From Omnitrophica bacterium RIFOXYB12_FULL_50_7 (lineage in GTDB: Bacteria > Omnitrophota > Omnitrophia > Omnitrophales > Aquincolibacteriaceae), in NCBI GenBank assembly GCA_001804345.1, contig MHFU01000110.1, positions 1 to 5,363 on the forward strand: a DNA stretch of 5,363 nt. Reading direction: 5' to 3'. Both the position numbers and the translations under genes were made by a program. Positions 5,299-5,363 of this stretch are shown in pieces; the stretch's first letter is position 1; each line of letters begins with the position of its first letter. The notes beneath the pieces were generated by a model. That model worked only from the letters and a program-made list of their open reading frames with translations. It was not told the DNA's origin and made no database searches.

Positions 5299-5327
5299 TG
5301 GTCAGTCCATTTTGTCAGGGGTATAAT
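5299..5327 (+). promoter_or_regulatory. Candidate sigma70 promoter for a gene beyond the right edge
   Basis: TGGTCA (5299-5304, 4/6 to consensus) and a perfect TATAAT (5322-5327) are separated by 17 bp. The start would be near 5334, in an AT-rich segment containing the palindrome aaatttaaattt (5332-5343). No start codon with an SD is visible before the window ends, so the gene served is off-window. Confidence 0.6.
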
Positions 5328-5363
5328 TAGCAAATTTAAATTTTGAAGTGGTGCTATCGAGAA

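Overview
This 5.4 kb window looks like a Gram-negative chromosome, probably from a poorly sampled or uncultured lineage. The type IV pilus ATPase, the 'two-CW' cysteine-rich protein, the DUF4239-type membrane protein and the small exported protein are a mix I associate with deltaproteobacteria-like or Omnitrophota-like genomes. That placement is a weak inference; no 16S rRNA or other marker is present. No phage genes, transposase, CRISPR array or plasmid functions are visible.

Left part, minus strand (1-1480): a two-gene aldolase operon. A DRE-TIM metallolyase-type aldolase (1310-357) is followed after 2 bp by a KDPG/KHG-type class I aldolase that runs off the left edge. A promoter candidate (-35 TTGAGT, -10 TAGAAT, AT-rich upstream repeats) sits at 1453-1480. 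The predicted 5' UTR would start with an 81-bp palindrome (1359-1439) that can fold in two mutually exclusive ways.

Middle (1590-2097): an initiator tRNA-fMet gene with its own promoter and a strong terminator, then two further hairpins. The second shares a motif with the 81-bp palindrome, hinting at REP-like elements on both sides of the tRNA. A roughly 250-nt leader follows. It contains a possible 17-codon ORF with a strong Shine-Dalgarno (SD) and an 11-nt segment exactly complementary to the SD of the next gene.

Right part (2098-5363, plus strand): the main gene encodes a PilZ-PilT fusion of 467 aa, that is, a likely c-di-GMP-binding domain joined to a twitching/retraction ATPase. A strong terminator closes it. 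Three apparently separate small transcription units follow: a 69-aa two-CW cysteine-rich protein, a 72-aa secreted or periplasmic protein with an internal repeat, and a 254-aa four-helix membrane protein of the DUF4239 type. The last two are separated by a GNRA-loop terminator. A good promoter at 5299-5327 points to a gene beyond the right edge.

The genes do not form one evident pathway. The strongest leads are the PilZ-PilT fusion, the complementary SD-masking segment in its leader, and the nested palindrome ahead of the aldolase operon.
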